A DNA stretch of 64,000 nt from Devosia sp. 2618 (GCF_040546815.1 NZ_JBEPOO010000001.1:1488001-1552000), one strand, 5' to 3'; numbered from the stretch's first letter, positions 1-10,517 are shown. Numbers and translations: made by a program. Notes: generated by a model not told the origin, from the letters alone.

Positions 1-474
1 TGGCCGCTCAAGATTGTGGGCAATTTTGTCAGCCGGATCATCATCCTGCCGGTGATCGCGACCATGGTCGCGGCACTGTCGCTGATGATCTACGGTGTCA
101 TCGAGACCTGGCATTTCGTCAATGATCTGTTCTTTGCCGCGCACGGACTGACCCGCGATCAGGTGCTGCTGCACGCCATCGAACTGGTCGACCTGTTCCT
201 GCTGGCGACAGTGGTACAGGTCGTGTCTCTGGGGCTCTATCAGCTCTATTTCAACCAGGATCTGCCGCTGCCCAAGTGGCTCAAGATCGAGACGCTGGAC
301 GATCTCAAGTCCAAGCTGGTGGGCGTCGCCATCACGGTGCTGGCCGTCTATTTTCTCGGCCGGGCCCTGACCTGGGTCTCGGGCCCGGACATCGTCTATC
401 TTGGCGCGGCCGCCGCAGTGGTCATCGCGGCGCTGACATGGTTCCTCAGCAAGATCGACCACCACCCCGACTGA
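1..474 (+). CDS. YqhA-family (UPF0114) inner-membrane protein, 5' partial
   Basis: The reading frame is open to the left window edge (first codons W-P-L-K-I-V), so the true start lies upstream; a GTG at 16 is only an internal possibility. The visible part has about four hydrophobic segments. Its middle portion, with an I-E-L-V-D-L-F-L-L segment, a short polar loop and L-D-D-L-K-S-K-L-V-G before the next helix, resembles UPF0114/YqhA proteins, where a similar L-V-D and L-K-x-K pattern recurs. The function of that family is not established. The stop lies 2 bp from the 3' end of a small convergent gene. Family call moderately sure; no role inferred. Confidence 0.75.
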   Translation, partial: WPLKIVGNFVSRIIILPVIATMVAALSLMIYGVIETWHFVNDLFFAAHGLTRDQVLLHAIELVDLFLLATVVQVVSLGLYQLYFNQDLPLPKWLKIETLDDLKSKLVGVAITVLAVYFLGRALTWVSGPDIVYLGAAAAVVIAALTWFLSKIDHHPD

Positions 475-476
475 GC

Positions 477-677
477 CTAACTCCGCGTCGGCGGCTGATC
501 GTCGCCCGGTATGGTATCCGGCTGATCGGGAGGCGGTGCCTCGACGGGTTGCGGCGTATCAGGCACTTCCTGTGGCGGCGCTGGCGCCGGATCGACCGGG
601 CCGGGCTGAGTTGGCTCGGGCTGCGGTATGATCTCCGGGACGGGCTTTGGGTCGATTTCGGGCGTGGGCTGGGGCAC
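477..677 (-). CDS. small proline-rich acidic protein, unknown function
   Basis: A 66-residue frame that is about one third proline, with P-x-P and E/D-P repeats and no hydrophobic segment or cysteine. The composition suggests an unstructured chain. It fills the gap between the YqhA-type gene and the EamA exporter gene, and runs convergent with the former. Overlapping frames on both strands are also open here, as expected in GC-rich DNA, so coding status is not certain. Two points favour it: the ATG start and a fit to the gap without large overlap. I do not recognise a family. Confidence 0.45.
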   Translation of the reverse strand: MPQPTPEIDPKPVPEIIPQPEPTQPGPVDPAPAPPQEVPDTPQPVEAPPPDQPDTIPGDDQPPTRS

Positions 678-730
678 GTTGATCCTCCGGTTGTCCAGAG
701 GTCAACGCCAGCCACCGCTGCCTGTTCCGG

Positions 731-1621
731 CTAGGCCGGTGCGCGGTGCCAGATTTTGCGAATACGGCCATCGATGAACAGCAGGCCAAGGAAGATCACC
801 ACCATCCCCACGATCTGAATGGGCAGCACTGACTCGCGCAGCACGACCGCGCCTAGAATGAGCGCCGAGATCGGGGCGATGAAGGTGGTGGTAGCGAAGT
901 TGGTGGCGCCGACCCGTGGCAGCATCCGGTACATGACCTGGAAGGTGAAAGCCGTCGACAGCAGGCCGATGGCCAAAGCCGCCGCGTAACTCTCCGGCCG
1001 CACCATCACCGGGACGCCTTCGGTGGTGAAGGCGAGAACCGTGGCCACCACAGCGCCGCCAGTGAGGGCGATAGACGCCATGGCAGTTGGCTCGATGTGC
1101 TTGTAGCTGCGGGTGATGTTGAGAGAAATCGCATAGCAGAGCGTCGCGCCAAGGCAGGCAGCGACCGCCCAGAGCTGGGAGTCTCCGCCTGAACTTAGTG
1201 AAGGAGACACTAATATTGCTGCGCCAATGAAACCAATTCCGACGCCGATCATTTTGGTTCGAGTGGCTTTTTCGCCGCCTATCCAGAAATGGGTGATGAC
1301 GGCAGTCACCATCGGGGTCAGCGCGTTGATGATCGCTGCGACACCGCTGGCGAGGTGGGTTTGAGCCAGGGGGAAGAGGGCAAAGGGGATGGCATAGGCG
1401 ATTACACCAAGCAGGCCCAGCTGCAACCAGAGGCGCGGATCACGCGGCACCGGTTTGCGCAGGGCCAGCATCACACTCCAGCAACCGAGTGCACCAATTC
1501 CGACGCGGAGCGACGCGACCCAGAGCGGGCCGACCTCTCTGATCAGGATCGCATTGAAGACGAACGAACATCCCCAGATGGCTCCCAGCAGTATGATCCA
1601 GCACCAATCGCGCAGCGACAT
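731..1621 (-). CDS. EamA/DMT-superfamily exporter
   Basis: A 296-residue protein with about ten hydrophobic segments arranged as two EamA repeats, the usual length for this drug/metabolite transporter superfamily. The N-terminus runs straight into a first helix with an I-W-G-C-S-F motif, typical of the first EamA helix. It probably exports an amino acid or other small metabolite across the inner membrane; the sequence does not reveal the substrate. The ATG at 1621 is preceded by a 190-bp spacer shared with the divergent PilZ gene. It is monocistronic as far as can be seen. Confidence 0.85.
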   Translation of the reverse strand: MSLRDWCWIILLGAIWGCSFVFNAILIREVGPLWVASLRVGIGALGCWSVMLALRKPVPRDPRLWLQLGLLGVIAYAIPFALFPLAQTHLASGVAAIINALTPMVTAVITHFWIGGEKATRTKMIGVGIGFIGAAILVSPSLSSGGDSQLWAVAACLGATLCYAISLNITRSYKHIEPTAMASIALTGGAVVATVLAFTTEGVPVMVRPESYAAALAIGLLSTAFTFQVMYRMLPRVGATNFATTTFIAPISALILGAVVLRESVLPIQIVGMVVIFLGLLFIDGRIRKIWHRAPA

Positions 1622-1756
1622 AAGACAACCTCGTAATGTGAGCGCGGAAGCTAAGCTCCTTGGTCGGAGAGGTCGAACCGATTTTGACGATAGGAGCGAT
1701 CAATCACAGTGATGTAGCCATGAAATTGTACAGGTACTACTGCGACAGCAGTCGTC

Positions 1757-1762
1757 TATAAT
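1757..1762 (+). promoter_or_regulatory. candidate -10 element for the PilZ gene
   Basis: A perfect TATAAT lies 50 bp upstream of the GTG start of the PilZ gene, in an AT-rich spacer. No convincing -35 sits at 16-18 bp; a TTGTAC at 1726-1731 is too far (25 bp). A small inverted repeat (ACTGC-gaca-GCAGT, about 1738-1752) lies just upstream. Weak, position-based call. Confidence 0.3.
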
Positions 1763-1811
1763 AAATGAACTCGACTCTATCGAATTAAGCCGAAGAACAA
1801 GGTGAGCCCAA

Positions 1812-2435
1812 GTGCGCCCTCTCATCCTTTCAGTTGATTACCAGCGTTATTCTGGACATATTCCAGGCATCTACGTCGTTCGCGACGGCAAGGGTGGGTC
1901 TATCCAACAGAATTGTCATAGCCGTCTCATCTCGACTGATGAACTGATTATCGATTGCCCCACACCAGGTGAAGTTGGTGCTAAGTGGTTGGGGTCGTTT
2001 CCTGAAATCGGCATTCTGCGCGGCAATGTCATACGCGTTGACGGTCCTCGTACCGCTGTTTTGCAGATCATTATCGGCACAGAAGGTCGCCGGCGTCTGG
2101 CCACGACGATTCGGTGGCTGGTCAGGCGCGACCGTGGTCTCTCTAAGGAATTGCGCCGCGCCCCCCGCGTTGCGCCACGCCAGCCACACACGCAGGTGTC
2201 AATCGGCCAGCAGGGGCAGGATCAGGCCATATTGCTGGACATCTCGGCAACCGGCGCCAAGATCACGTCCGAACTCCAACTTGAGCTGGGTACGGAAATC
2301 CTCGTCGGATCGATCCCGGCCCGTGTGGTCCGCGTTGAGAAGCGCGCCTTTGGTGTCGAGTTCCTGGAGCCCCTTCTGGGCCCGGATATCGAGACCGAGC
2401 TGCACACCAGGTCTGAAACGGTTCTGCAGGCCTAA
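1812..2435 (+). CDS. PilZ-domain protein (putative c-di-GMP receptor)
   Basis: A 207-residue protein. The C-terminal half (about 115-190) has PilZ features: an arginine-rich lead-in (R-R-A-P-R, about 115-119) and then L-D-I-S-A-T-G-A, matching the D/N-x-S-x-x-G part of the cyclic-di-GMP binding site. The lead-in is a loose fit to the canonical R-x-x-x-R, so ligand binding is likely but unproven. The N-terminal half ends in a basic stretch and looks like a diverged beta-barrel of similar size, perhaps a degenerate PilZ copy. Start is GTG, chosen for the AAGGTGAG ribosome-binding site about 8 bp upstream. An EAL phosphodiesterase gene lies at 14 kb, so c-di-GMP signalling is present in this region. 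Confidence 0.8.
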   Translation: MRPLILSVDYQRYSGHIPGIYVVRDGKGGSIQQNCHSRLISTDELIIDCPTPGEVGAKWLGSFPEIGILRGNVIRVDGPRTAVLQIIIGTEGRRRLATTIRWLVRRDRGLSKELRRAPRVAPRQPHTQVSIGQQGQDQAILLDISATGAKITSELQLELGTEILVGSIPARVVRVEKRAFGVEFLEPLLGPDIETELHTRSETVLQA

Positions 2436-2455
2436 GCTCAAGCATTTTAGATCAT

Positions 2456-2494
2456 TTTGCCAAGCGTTGCGTGTGAACCGCGTCGCTTGGCAAA
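2456..2494. repeat. stem-loop after the PilZ gene
   Basis: An 11-bp perfect inverted repeat, TTTGCCAAGCG (2456-2466) and its complement (2484-2494), with a further GCG/CGC pair inside the loop. It sits 21 bp after the PilZ stop. There is no T-run after it on the + strand, so it is not a classical intrinsic terminator. It could protect an mRNA 3' end or act as a protein-binding palindrome. Confidence 0.5.
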
Positions 2495-2603
2495 GCAGCC
2501 CGGAGTTTCGGGCCTCCGCGGAAAAGTAAACTCTAGTAAATCAGTAGATTAAAGCAGCCCTCATGCTAGCGTTCTCCCATCGGCGGAAGCCCGGGAGACG
2601 ACC

Positions 2604-3206
2604 ATGACAGACTCGATCATCTACAACGAAGTGCAGCAGGCCAATGCGGACTACGTTGCCGGGTTTGGCGACAAGGGGGGCCTGGCGCTGCCACCGGCGC
2701 GTGGTTTTGCCATCCTGACCTGTATGGATGCGCGGCTGGACCCGGCCAAATATGCGGGCCTTGCCGAAGGCGACGCCCATGTGATCCGCAATGCCGGCGG
2801 GCGGGCGTCGGACGACGCGATCCGGTCGCTGGTGATCTCGCACAAGCTGCTGGGCACCAAGGAGTGGTTCGTCATCCACCACACCAATTGCGGCATGGAA
2901 CTGTTCACCACCGACATTCTGGGATCGCTGCTGGCTGACAATCTGTCGACGGCCAGCTTTAGCGGCACCGAGTGGTCGAACCCGCAGCATGGCGGCGGCA
3001 GCCCGACGGGCAAATATATCAATTGGCTCACCATCACCGAACAGGAAGCCAGCGTGCTCGACGACGTCAAACGCATCCGCGAGCATCCGCTGGTGCCCGA
3101 CACGATCCCGATCTACGGCTTTGTCTATGACGTCAAAACCGGCAGGCTGAATGAGGTCAAGGACGCGACCGATGCCGGGCGGGTGCGAACGCAGATGGCG
3201 AGCTGA
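2604..3206 (+). CDS. beta-class carbonic anhydrase
   Basis: A 200-residue cytoplasmic protein with the beta-carbonic anhydrase signature: C40-M-D-A-R44 (zinc Cys plus the Asp-Arg dyad) and H93-T-N-C96 supplying the other two zinc ligands. It should interconvert CO2 and bicarbonate. The length and the spacing of the zinc ligands suit the shorter beta-CA subfamily. The ATG at 2604 follows a GGAGACGACC sequence. It stands alone, with a 168-bp leader and a convergent purN behind it, so it is probably a single-gene unit supplying bicarbonate to carboxylases. Confidence 0.9.
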   Translation: MTDSIIYNEVQQANADYVAGFGDKGGLALPPARGFAILTCMDARLDPAKYAGLAEGDAHVIRNAGGRASDDAIRSLVISHKLLGTKEWFVIHHTNCGMELFTTDILGSLLADNLSTASFSGTEWSNPQHGGGSPTGKYINWLTITEQEASVLDDVKRIREHPLVPDTIPIYGFVYDVKTGRLNEVKDATDAGRVRTQMAS

Positions 3207-3209
3207 TCG

Positions 3210-3797
3210 CTAGAGCGCGCCGACTTTGCCGGTGGCCAGGAGCCTCAGCGCTTCGGGATAGATGCGGTGCTCTTCAACCAGCACGCGGGCTGAGAGGGTG
3301 TCCGGCGTATCGCCGGCCAGCACGGGTACTTGCGCCTGCAGGATTGGTGCGCCTTCATCGAGACCGGGGGTTACAAAGTGGACAGTGCAGCCATGGACGG
3401 TTGCGCCGTCGGCCAGCGCGCGCTGGTGGGTATCGAGACCCTTGTAGAGCGGCAGCAGGGACGGATGGATGTTGATCATCCGCCCGGCCCAGTGATTGAC
3501 GAAGTCCTCGCCCAGGATACGCATGAAGCCAGCCAGGCAGACGAAATCGACGTCCCAGCTTTCAAGCGTCTGCGTCATGACATCTTCGAACATATCCCGA
3601 CTGGGAAACTTGCTCTGGGCGAGCGAGGCGGTCGCGATGCCTTCGGCGGCCGCGATGGCCAGACCCGGCGCGGCGGCGCGGTTGGACAGGACACCGACGA
3701 TCTCTGCCGGATAGTCTGGCGCCTTGGCGGCAGCAATCAGCGCCGACATGTTCGAGCCGCGGCCCGAAATAAGAATGCCGACGCGCTTGCGGTTCAT
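3210..3797 (-). CDS. purN: phosphoribosylglycinamide formyltransferase (PurN)
   Basis: A 195-residue enzyme transferring a formyl group from 10-formyl-THF to GAR, the third step of de novo purine synthesis. The N-terminal G-R-G-S-N (12-16) binds the phosphoribosyl moiety. The catalytic triad known from E. coli PurN is present as N109, H111 (N-I-H-P-S-L-L-P) and D147 (L-D-E-G-A-P). Length matches the family. The start ATG overlaps the purM stop by 4 bp (ATGA), so the two are translationally coupled and probably co-transcribed from upstream of purM. Confidence 0.97.
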   Translation of the reverse strand: MNRKRVGILISGRGSNMSALIAAAKAPDYPAEIVGVLSNRAAAPGLAIAAAEGIATASLAQSKFPSRDMFEDVMTQTLESWDVDFVCLAGFMRILGEDFVNHWAGRMINIHPSLLPLYKGLDTHQRALADGATVHGCTVHFVTPGLDEGAPILQAQVPVLAGDTPDTLSARVLVEEHRIYPEALRLLATGKVGAL

Positions 3798-4870
3798 AGA
3801 GCGAGCTTGCCTTCAAAGGTCACAGCTTCATCGCCACGGGCAGTCAGCTTGCCAACGATCGAGGCGTTTTCACCCGCTGCGTTGAGCTGTTCGACCAGCT
3901 TTTCCGAATCTTGAGGTGTGACGGCGACCAGCATGCCGACGCCGCAATTGAAGGTGCGCAGCATTTCGCGCTCGTCAATGCCACCGACATGGCTGAGCCA
4001 TGCGAAAACTTTTGGAACCGAGACCGCATTGAGATCGACATGGGCCGCCAGGTGGTCAGGCAGCACGCGCGGAATATTGTCGATGAAGCCACCGCCGGTG
4101 ATGTGGGCCAGCGCCTTGATGCCGATACCGGCCTTGAGCGCCGCCAGCAGCGGCTTGACGTAAATGCGGGTTGGGGTCAGCAGCGCTTCGGACAGCGTCT
4201 GGCCGGGCGCGAAAGGCGCGTCCATGTACCAGTCAACGCCCGACAGATCGACGATCTTACGGACCAGCGAATAGCCATTTGAATGAACGCCCGAGGACGC
4301 GATGGCGACCAGAATGTCGCCTTCGGCAATATCGGGGCGGGGCAGGAGGGTGCCACGCTCGGCGGCGCCGACGGCGAAGCCTGCAAGGTCATAGTCCTTG
4401 CCGTGATACATGCCGGGCATTTCTGCGGTTTCGCCACCGATCAGCGCGCAACCGGCGATCCGGCAGCCTTCCGCAATACCATTGACGATGGCGGTGCCCT
4501 GTTCGACGTCGAGCTTGCCGGTGGCAAAGTAGTCGAGGAAGAACAGTGGCTCGGCGCCCTGGACGATAATATCGTTGACGCACATGGCCACCAGGTCCTG
4601 CCCGATGGTTGAATGATTGCCCGTATCGATGGCGATCTTGAGCTTGGTGCCGACGCCGTCATTCGCTGCGACTAGCACAGGGTCGGTGAAGCCGGCGGCG
4701 CGAAGATCGAACAAACCACCGAAACCACCGATTTCGCCATCGGCGCCGGGGCGACGCGTGGAACGAACGGCAGGTTTGATGGCTTCTACAAGCGCATTAC
4801 CAGCATCGATATCGACACCGGCCTGCTTGTATGAGAGACCGTTTGCTGTCAGGTTTTGATGATCGGACAT
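3794..4870 (-). CDS. purM: phosphoribosylformylglycinamidine cyclo-ligase (PurM)
   Basis: A 358-residue AIR synthetase that closes the imidazole ring of AIR using ATP, the fifth step of purine synthesis. Recognisable motifs: [12 protein letters not shown] at the N-terminus, D-G-V-G-T-K, the [17 protein letters not shown] stretch and G-G-E-T-A-E-M-P-G. Usual length. First gene of a purM-purN unit, divergent from the AI-2E-family permease gene; both promoters must lie in the short spacer or inside the permease leader. Confidence 0.97.
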   Translation of the reverse strand: MSDHQNLTANGLSYKQAGVDIDAGNALVEAIKPAVRSTRRPGADGEIGGFGGLFDLRAAGFTDPVLVAANDGVGTKLKIAIDTGNHSTIGQDLVAMCVNDIIVQGAEPLFFLDYFATGKLDVEQGTAIVNGIAEGCRIAGCALIGGETAEMPGMYHGKDYDLAGFAVGAAERGTLLPRPDIAEGDILVAIASSGVHSNGYSLVRKIVDLSGVDWYMDAPFAPGQTLSEALLTPTRIYVKPLLAALKAGIGIKALAHITGGGFIDNIPRVLPDHLAAHVDLNAVSVPKVFAWLSHVGGIDEREMLRTFNCGVGMLVAVTPQDSEKLVEQLNAAGENASIVGKLTARGDEAVTFEGKLAL

Positions 4871-5004
4871 AGGCCTCGGACCATAGTGGGGAAAGCGTGC
4901 GCAAAGCCGTTACCGGAAAACCAAGGCGGTTGCCATCTCCGGAGCCGGAAGCTAGAGGGCCTGATAGCTTCTACACCACACCGACGCAAGGGCCGCCCGG
5001 CACC

Positions 5005-6096
5005 ATGACACTACGAAATCAAGTGCTGATCTGGATTGGCTTTCTAGTCGTCCTTATCCTGACGCTATGGGTGTTCCGGGCTATCCTGCTGCCATTCGTG
5101 GTCGGTGCGGCGCTGGCTTACCTGTTGAACCCACTGGTCAATCAGCTGCAAAAGCTGCGTTTTGGACGCGGCTGGGCGACCCTGATCGTGCTGCTGGCGG
5201 TCATTATGGTGGTGATGAGCCTGCTTTTGACCTTCCTGCCGCTCATTGGGCAGCAGATCATCGAATTGCTGCAGCGAGCGCCAAAATATGTGGCGGACCT
5301 GCAGGAATTGTTTGCGCGCTGGTCGCCTGAAATCAACGAATGGCTGGGACCGGAGCGCGCTGCACAGGTGCAGACCAGTATCAACGATCTGGCGCGACAG
5401 GCGCTCGGCTTTATAGCGACGCTACCGGGCGAATTGGTCAATATCGGCCTGACTGGTGCGGCCGTCATCGGCCTGACCGTGCTGACCCCGGTGGTGGCCT
5501 TCTATCTGCTGTTGGATTGGGAAGGCATGGTTCGCGGCGTCGAAGGTCTGCTGCCGCAGGAGCATAAGGGCGAAATCAACGCTATTCTGCGTGATATCGA
5601 CAAATCGATGGCCGGCGTTATTCGAGGGCAGGGCGGCGTGTTGCTGATCGACGCGGCGTTCTACGCCACGGCGCTCAGCCTGATCGGGCTCAATTTCGGT
5701 CTGGCCGTGGGCCTGATCGCGGGGCTGCTGAGCTTTATCCCCTTCATGGGATTTATCTTCGGGTTTGGCCTGTCGGTGGGTATCGCGCTGGTGCAGTTCT
5801 GGCCGAACTGGTGGATGGTCGCCGTCGTGGGCGGGGTGTTCCTGTTCTGGCAGTTCATCGAAGGCAATATCCTTTATCCCAAGCTGGTCGGCTCCTCGAT
5901 CAACATCAATCCGGTCTGGATGATGTTTGCTCTGCTGGCTTTGGGCGCCGTGTTTGGCTTTGTCGGGCTGTTGCTCGCTGTGCCGATGGCGGCGATTGCC
6001 TCCGTATTGGTCCGCTTTGGCGTGCGCAAATACAAGGAAAGCGCGCTCTATCTCGGCCATAACGGTGACGACAATGGCACTCCCGATAAGCTCTGA
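5005..6096 (+). CDS. AI-2E-family (PerM-like) membrane transporter
   Basis: A 363-residue protein with the AI-2E/PerM architecture: two or three N-terminal helices (I-L-L-P-F-V-V-G-A-A-L-A-Y-L-L-N-P), a soluble helical region of about 100 residues, then a cluster of C-terminal helices with F-I-P-F-M-G and E-G-N-I-L-Y-P-K-L-V-G motifs typical of the family. Substrates vary among relatives and cannot be read here. I chose ATG 5005 because family members begin close to the first helix; an in-frame GTG at 4897 would add 36 polar, Pro-rich residues. The 3' end overlaps the hdaA start by 23 bp, indicating an operon with hdaA-ppk-ppx. Confidence 0.85.
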   Translation: MTLRNQVLIWIGFLVVLILTLWVFRAILLPFVVGAALAYLLNPLVNQLQKLRFGRGWATLIVLLAVIMVVMSLLLTFLPLIGQQIIELLQRAPKYVADLQELFARWSPEINEWLGPERAAQVQTSINDLARQALGFIATLPGELVNIGLTGAAVIGLTVLTPVVAFYLLLDWEGMVRGVEGLLPQEHKGEINAILRDIDKSMAGVIRGQGGVLLIDAAFYATALSLIGLNFGLAVGLIAGLLSFIPFMGFIFGFGLSVGIALVQFWPNWWMVAVVGGVFLFWQFIEGNILYPKLVGSSININPVWMMFALLALGAVFGFVGLLLAVPMAAIASVLVRFGVRKYKESALYLGHNGDDNGTPDKL

Positions 6097-6820
6097 ACCG
6101 GACGAGCCCAACGGGCAGCTGACATTTGAGCTGGGTCACACAGCAGCGCAGGGCGAAGCCGACTTTATGGTTGGTGAGGGCAATGAGCTGGCCTATGGCC
6201 GCATCATGGCCTTCCCGCACTGGCCCGATCCGATCACGCTGCTGACGGGCCCGGCCAAGTCGGGCAAGTCGCACCTGGCGCGCATTTTTGCCGATCGTAG
6301 CCATGCCGTGTTTGCCGGCGCGGACGATCTGGCGGCGCTGGCCACCGAGGGCGGCGCGAGGCCATTGATTGTCGAAGATGTGGATCGGCTGGACTACGAT
6401 GAGGCGGGGCTGTTTCATCTGCTCAACCAATCCATGCGGGCACAGCGACCGGTGCTGCTGACGGCACGGGAAGATGTGGCCAACTGGCCGCTTGCGACGG
6501 ACGACGTGCGCTCGCGGATTCGTCGTGCCACGGCTTTCACGCTTGAGCTGACCGATGACATTCAATTGTCACAGATGTTCGTGAAGCTGTTTGGAGATCG
6601 GCAGCTGAGGGTTGATCCAAGAATAATTGCTTATCTGGTGGCGCGCATGGAGCGCTCCGCCGAAGAAGTCGTTATTCTTGCAGATATCATGGACCGGCTG
6701 GCGCTTGCCAAAGGTACGGCAATTACCCGTAGCATCGCCGCCGATGCGCTCGACCGTCGCCAAAACCTGCGCGGCGGCGCGCGCCAAGAACAGGACTGGG
6801 ATACCGAAGACGATGAATGA
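6074..6820 (+). CDS. hdaA: DnaA regulatory inactivator-like ATPase (HdaA/Hda)
   Basis: A 248-residue DnaA-paralogous AAA+ protein. It has a P-loop (G-P-A-K-S-G-K-S-H, about 56-64), a short Walker B region (L-I-V-E-D-V-D-R-L) and a sensor/lid region with S-R-I-R-R-A. It lacks the DnaA DNA-binding domain IV. Hda-family proteins couple the beta-clamp to ATP hydrolysis by DnaA and so prevent re-initiation. The N-terminus (G-Q-L-T-F-E-L) fits the clamp-binding Q-L-x-F type motif of Hda proteins. Start ATG 6074 lies inside the permease gene and the 3' end overlaps ppk by 8 bp, so expression is tightly coupled to polyphosphate kinase. Confidence 0.88.
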   Translation: MALPISSEPDEPNGQLTFELGHTAAQGEADFMVGEGNELAYGRIMAFPHWPDPITLLTGPAKSGKSHLARIFADRSHAVFAGADDLAALATEGGARPLIVEDVDRLDYDEAGLFHLLNQSMRAQRPVLLTAREDVANWPLATDDVRSRIRRATAFTLELTDDIQLSQMFVKLFGDRQLRVDPRIIAYLVARMERSAEEVVILADIMDRLALAKGTAITRSIAADALDRRQNLRGGARQEQDWDTEDDE

Positions 6821-8984
6821 AATGAGTGAGTTCACCGAGACGGACGTGTCGGTTCCCGATATCGAAGCGCTGCGCAAAAGTCCTGCGCGCTTCGTCAATC
6901 GCGAGGTGAGCTGGCTGCAATTCAACATGCGTGTGCTGGAGGAAGCGGGCAATGAGCACCACCCGCTGCTCGAGCGGCTGCGCTTCGTTTCGATCTCGGC
7001 CAACAATCTCGATGAATTTTACATGGTACGTGTTGCCGGCCTCAAAGGGCAGATGCGCGCTGGCCTGACCAAACTCAGCGCCGATGGGTTGAGCCCGGCC
7101 GAGCAGATGGAAGAAATCGCCACGCTGGCCCAGCATTTGCAGCTGGAACAGCAGGATCACTGGCAGAATCTGCGCGAAGAACTGTTCGCGCAGAACGTTG
7201 TCATCCATGAAGCTGACGACCTGACGCCCGATCAGGTGAACTATCTGCAGAAGCTGTTCCGAGAGGAAATTTTCCCCGTCCTGACCCCGATTGCGGTCGA
7301 TCCAGCGCATCCATTTCCATTCATTCCCAATCTGGGTTTGGCGCTGGCGTTTGAGCTCAAGCGTCCGGACAAGGACATTCCGCTGACGGCGCTGGTGCGT
7401 ATTCCGGGCAATCTGGATCGTTTCATCAACCTGCCATCCGGACTGGTATCGGAGGGGCGCAGCGAAGTCGTGACCATCGATACGCTGGTCAAACTATTCT
7501 TTCACAAGATGTTCCCCGGCCATGAAGTGGTCGGCTCGGGCGCGTTCCGCGTTATCCGCGACAGTGAAATTGAAATCGACGACGAAGCCGCAGATCTCGT
7601 GGTGGAGTTCGAATCGGCGCTTCGGCAGCGCCGCCGTGGTCAGGTGATCCGCCTCGAAATCGAAAGCTCGATGCCGCGCGCGCTCAAGCGCCAGATTGGC
7701 GAACAGCTTGGCGTCAAGGAAGCGGACGTGTTCGAGGTACAGGGGTTCCTCGGTCTCGCTGACGCGCGCAAGGTGTGTGACGTCGACCGCCCGGACCTCA
7801 AGTTCGTGCCGTATCACGCGCGGTTCCCCGAGCGTATCCGCGACTATAATGGCGACAGCTTTGCCGCGATCCGCGCCAAGGATATTCTGGTGCACCACCC
7901 GTTCGAGAGCTTCGACGTGGTGGCGCAGTTCCTGATGCAGGCAGCGCGCGATCCGGACGTGGTCGCGATCAAGCAGACGCTTTATCGTACCTCGGCTGAT
8001 AGCCCGATCATCAAGGCGCTGGTTCTGGCGGCGGAAGCGGGCAAGTCGGTGACGTGCCTCGTCGAGCTCAAGGCGCGCTTTGACGAAGAGGCCAATATTC
8101 GCTGGGCGCGCGATCTGGAGCGGGCAGGAGCACAGGTCGTGTTCGGCTTTATCGAGCTCAAGACCCATGCCAAGCTCAGCCAGGTGGTGCGGCGCGAAAA
8201 GGGCAAGCTGGTCAGCTATTGCCATATCGGCACCGGCAACTACCACCCGATCACGGCCAAGATTTATACCGATCTGAGCTACTTCACGATCGATCCCGCG
8301 ATCACCCGTGACGTTGCGCGCGTGTTCAACTTCATCACCGGTTATGCAAGGCCGACGGAGCTGGAAACCATCGCCGTGTCGCCGGTGAACCTGCGCGAAA
8401 CGCTGATCAACAATATCGTTCGCGAAAGCGAAATGGCCCGCAATGGCCAGCCCGCCAGCATCCTGCTCAAGATGAACTCGCTGGTCGATCCGCAGGTGAT
8501 CGATGCGCTCTATGATGCGAGCCAGGCCGGGGTGAAGATCGACCTGATCGTGCGCGGCATCTGCTGCCTGCGACCCGGAATCCCGGGTTTCTCGGACAAT
8601 ATCCGCGTCAAATCGGTGGTCGGCCGGTTCCTTGAACACAGCCGTATCTACTGCTTTGGCAATGGTGAGCCGATGCCGGGGCCACGGGCTCAGGTCTATA
8701 TTTCGTCGGCCGATCTGATGGGTCGGAACCTCGACGGTCGCGTTGAAGTCATGGTGCCGATCCTCAACAAGACCGTGCATAAGCAGATTCTTGATCGCAT
8801 TCTGGTGGCGTATCTGCGTGACAACCAACAGAGCTGGGAAGTATTACCAGACGGAAGTTCGCATCGTATGCGCGTGGCCGAAGGTGACGAACCCTTCAAC
8901 GCGCATGACTATTTCATGACCAATCCGTCATTGTCCGGACGTGGCAGTGCTGGGGGGGTCGAAGCTGACGAGGGTCAGGCTTGA
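6813..8984 (+). CDS. ppk: polyphosphate kinase 1 (Ppk1)
   Basis: A 723-residue enzyme that reversibly builds polyphosphate from ATP. The N-terminal domain has the [12 protein letters not shown] signature. The two histidines that correspond to E. coli H435 and H592 are visible: H471 in C-H-I-G-T-G-N-Y-H (autophosphorylated residue) and H609 in F-L-E-H-S-R-I-Y. The S-S-A-D-L-M-G-R-N motif follows. Length is normal. ATG 6813 overlaps hdaA; another ATG at 6822 is possible. The end overlaps the ppx start by 4 bp. Confidence 0.96.
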   Translation: MNEMSEFTETDVSVPDIEALRKSPARFVNREVSWLQFNMRVLEEAGNEHHPLLERLRFVSISANNLDEFYMVRVAGLKGQMRAGLTKLSADGLSPAEQMEEIATLAQHLQLEQQDHWQNLREELFAQNVVIHEADDLTPDQVNYLQKLFREEIFPVLTPIAVDPAHPFPFIPNLGLALAFELKRPDKDIPLTALVRIPGNLDRFINLPSGLVSEGRSEVVTIDTLVKLFFHKMFPGHEVVGSGAFRVIRDSEIEIDDEAADLVVEFESALRQRRRGQVIRLEIESSMPRALKRQIGEQLGVKEADVFEVQGFLGLADARKVCDVDRPDLKFVPYHARFPERIRDYNGDSFAAIRAKDILVHHPFESFDVVAQFLMQAARDPDVVAIKQTLYRTSADSPIIKALVLAAEAGKSVTCLVELKARFDEEANIRWARDLERAGAQVVFGFIELKTHAKLSQVVRREKGKLVSYCHIGTGNYHPITAKIYTDLSYFTIDPAITRDVARVFNFITGYARPTELETIAVSPVNLRETLINNIVRESEMARNGQPASILLKMNSLVDPQVIDALYDASQAGVKIDLIVRGICCLRPGIPGFSDNIRVKSVVGRFLEHSRIYCFGNGEPMPGPRAQVYISSADLMGRNLDGRVEVMVPILNKTVHKQILDRILVAYLRDNQQSWEVLPDGSSHRMRVAEGDEPFNAHDYFMTNPSLSGRGSAGGVEADEGQA

Positions 8985-10516
8985 ATCAATTCTGGGGTGT
9001 CGACGCCGATCCAACCGCGCAGGGCCGCATCAAGGGTGCCAAGCCCGTAGCGGTGCTCGATATTGGTTCAAACTCCGTTCGTCTGGTTGTCTATGAAAGA
9101 CATGCCCGCGCCCTGACGCCTCTCTACAACGAGAAATCCGCCTGCGCCCTGGGGCGCGGGGTTGGCAAGACGGGCCGATTGGCCGACGCCAACGTGGCGC
9201 AGGCGCTCAACGCCATTCAGCGCTTCGCGCTGGTGGCGCGGATGATGCGGGTGGGCAAGGTAGTGGTTCTCGCCACCTCGGCCGTGCGCGACGCTGCCAA
9301 CCGCGAGGAATTTGTCGCCGCTGTCGAAGCGCTGATGGAAACCAAGGTTCAGGTGCTGAGCGGCGAAGAAGAAGCTCACTATGCAGCGCTTGGCGCCGTC
9401 GCGGGCATTCCCGGCTTTACCGGCATTGTCGGCGATCTGGGTGGCGGTAGCCTAGAGCTGTCCAGCACCACCAATGGCAGTGACACCGACGGGCAATCCT
9501 ACGAAATCGGCGTGATTCGCCTGCAGGACGATAGCGACGGGTCGCCGACGGCGGCCGCCGGGATCATTCAGGAGCGTCTCGCTGGGTCATCGGTTCACGC
9601 TGCGGCGCCAGAGGCGTCGTTCGTCGCCATCGGCGGCACCTGGCGTTCGTTGGCCAAGCTGCATCAGGTCGTCACCGGCTATCCGCTGCGCATGGTGCAG
9701 CACTACATCGTGCCTGCCGAGCAGATGATCGCGTTTTGTAACGAGATCACTAGCGCGCCGACGCTCAAGGGCTACAAGGGCGCGGAGCATGTGAGTTCGT
9801 CCCGCCGTGAACTGGTGCCGTTTGGCGCTGCGGTTCTGGCCGAGGTGCTCAAGGCCGGCAAGTTCGCCAATGTGGTGTTTTCGGCGCTCGGCGTTCGCGA
9901 AGGCTATCTCTATGGCATGCTCGACAAGCGCGAGCAGTCTATTGATCCGCTGATCCAGGGCGCCGAAGAACTCTCCGTGCTGCGCTCGCGTTCGCCGTCG
10001 CATGCCAATGATCTGATTGAGTTTACGGCGCAATTTCTGTCGGTATCCGAACTCACCGAAACCCCGGAAGAAACGCGGTTGCGCGAAGTAGCGTGCTTGC
10101 TGGCCGATATCGGCTGGCGGGCGCATCCTGACTACCGGGGGCCGCAAAGCGTTGATGCTGTGGCGCATGGCTCGCTGAGTGGCCTCGATCATCCCGGCCG
10201 GGCGTTTCTCGCGCAGGTGATTGCCGTGCGCTATGACGGGTTAAAGAGCAAAGTCGCGACGCGCCTGTTGTCACTTGCATCTGCCGAAGTCGCGACCCGT
10301 GCCAAGGTGGTCGGTGCGCTGTTCCGGGTGGCCTATCCTATGAGCGCGGCCATGCCGGGCATTCTGCCGCGCATTCGCTTTGAGACCAGCGGAAAAACCC
10401 TGATTCTGCATTTGCCGGAAGATCTAACATTCCTCGACGGCGAGCATTTGCGCGGCCGGTTGGAGCAATTCTCCAACCTGACCGGCTTCAAAAATTCGGA
10501 AGTGAAGGTCGGCTAG
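8981..10516 (+). CDS. ppx: exopolyphosphatase / Ppx-GppA family phosphatase
   Basis: A 511-residue member of the ASKHA-fold Ppx/GppA family, which hydrolyses polyphosphate ends or pppGpp. Phosphate-1 motif D-I-G-S-N-S-V-R (27-34), catalytic-region S-G-E-E-E-A (127-132) and phosphate-2 motif G-D-L-G-G-G-S (151-157) are intact, followed by a C-terminal HD-like helical region. The start is a TTG overlapping the ppk stop as TTGA, a coupled start. The operon therefore encodes both synthesis and degradation of polyphosphate. GppA activity cannot be excluded from sequence alone. Confidence 0.93.
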   Translation: MNQFWGVDADPTAQGRIKGAKPVAVLDIGSNSVRLVVYERHARALTPLYNEKSACALGRGVGKTGRLADANVAQALNAIQRFALVARMMRVGKVVVLATSAVRDAANREEFVAAVEALMETKVQVLSGEEEAHYAALGAVAGIPGFTGIVGDLGGGSLELSSTTNGSDTDGQSYEIGVIRLQDDSDGSPTAAAGIIQERLAGSSVHAAAPEASFVAIGGTWRSLAKLHQVVTGYPLRMVQHYIVPAEQMIAFCNEITSAPTLKGYKGAEHVSSSRRELVPFGAAVLAEVLKAGKFANVVFSALGVREGYLYGMLDKREQSIDPLIQGAEELSVLRSRSPSHANDLIEFTAQFLSVSELTETPEETRLREVACLLADIGWRAHPDYRGPQSVDAVAHGSLSGLDHPGRAFLAQVIAVRYDGLKSKVATRLLSLASAEVATRAKVVGALFRVAYPMSAAMPGILPRIRFETSGKTLILHLPEDLTFLDGEHLRGRLEQFSNLTGFKNSEVKVG

Positions 10517-10517
10517 C

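Noticed and set aside
276..734. 152-codon plus-strand frame across the left-edge gene end and the Pro-rich gene
   Set aside because: It overlaps the YqhA-type gene in another frame, is Arg/Gly-rich, and looks like a frame shadow.
4897..5004. GTG-initiated N-terminal extension of the AI-2E permease
   Set aside because: The added 36 residues are polar and Pro-rich, and family members start next to the first helix; the ATG at 5005 fits better.
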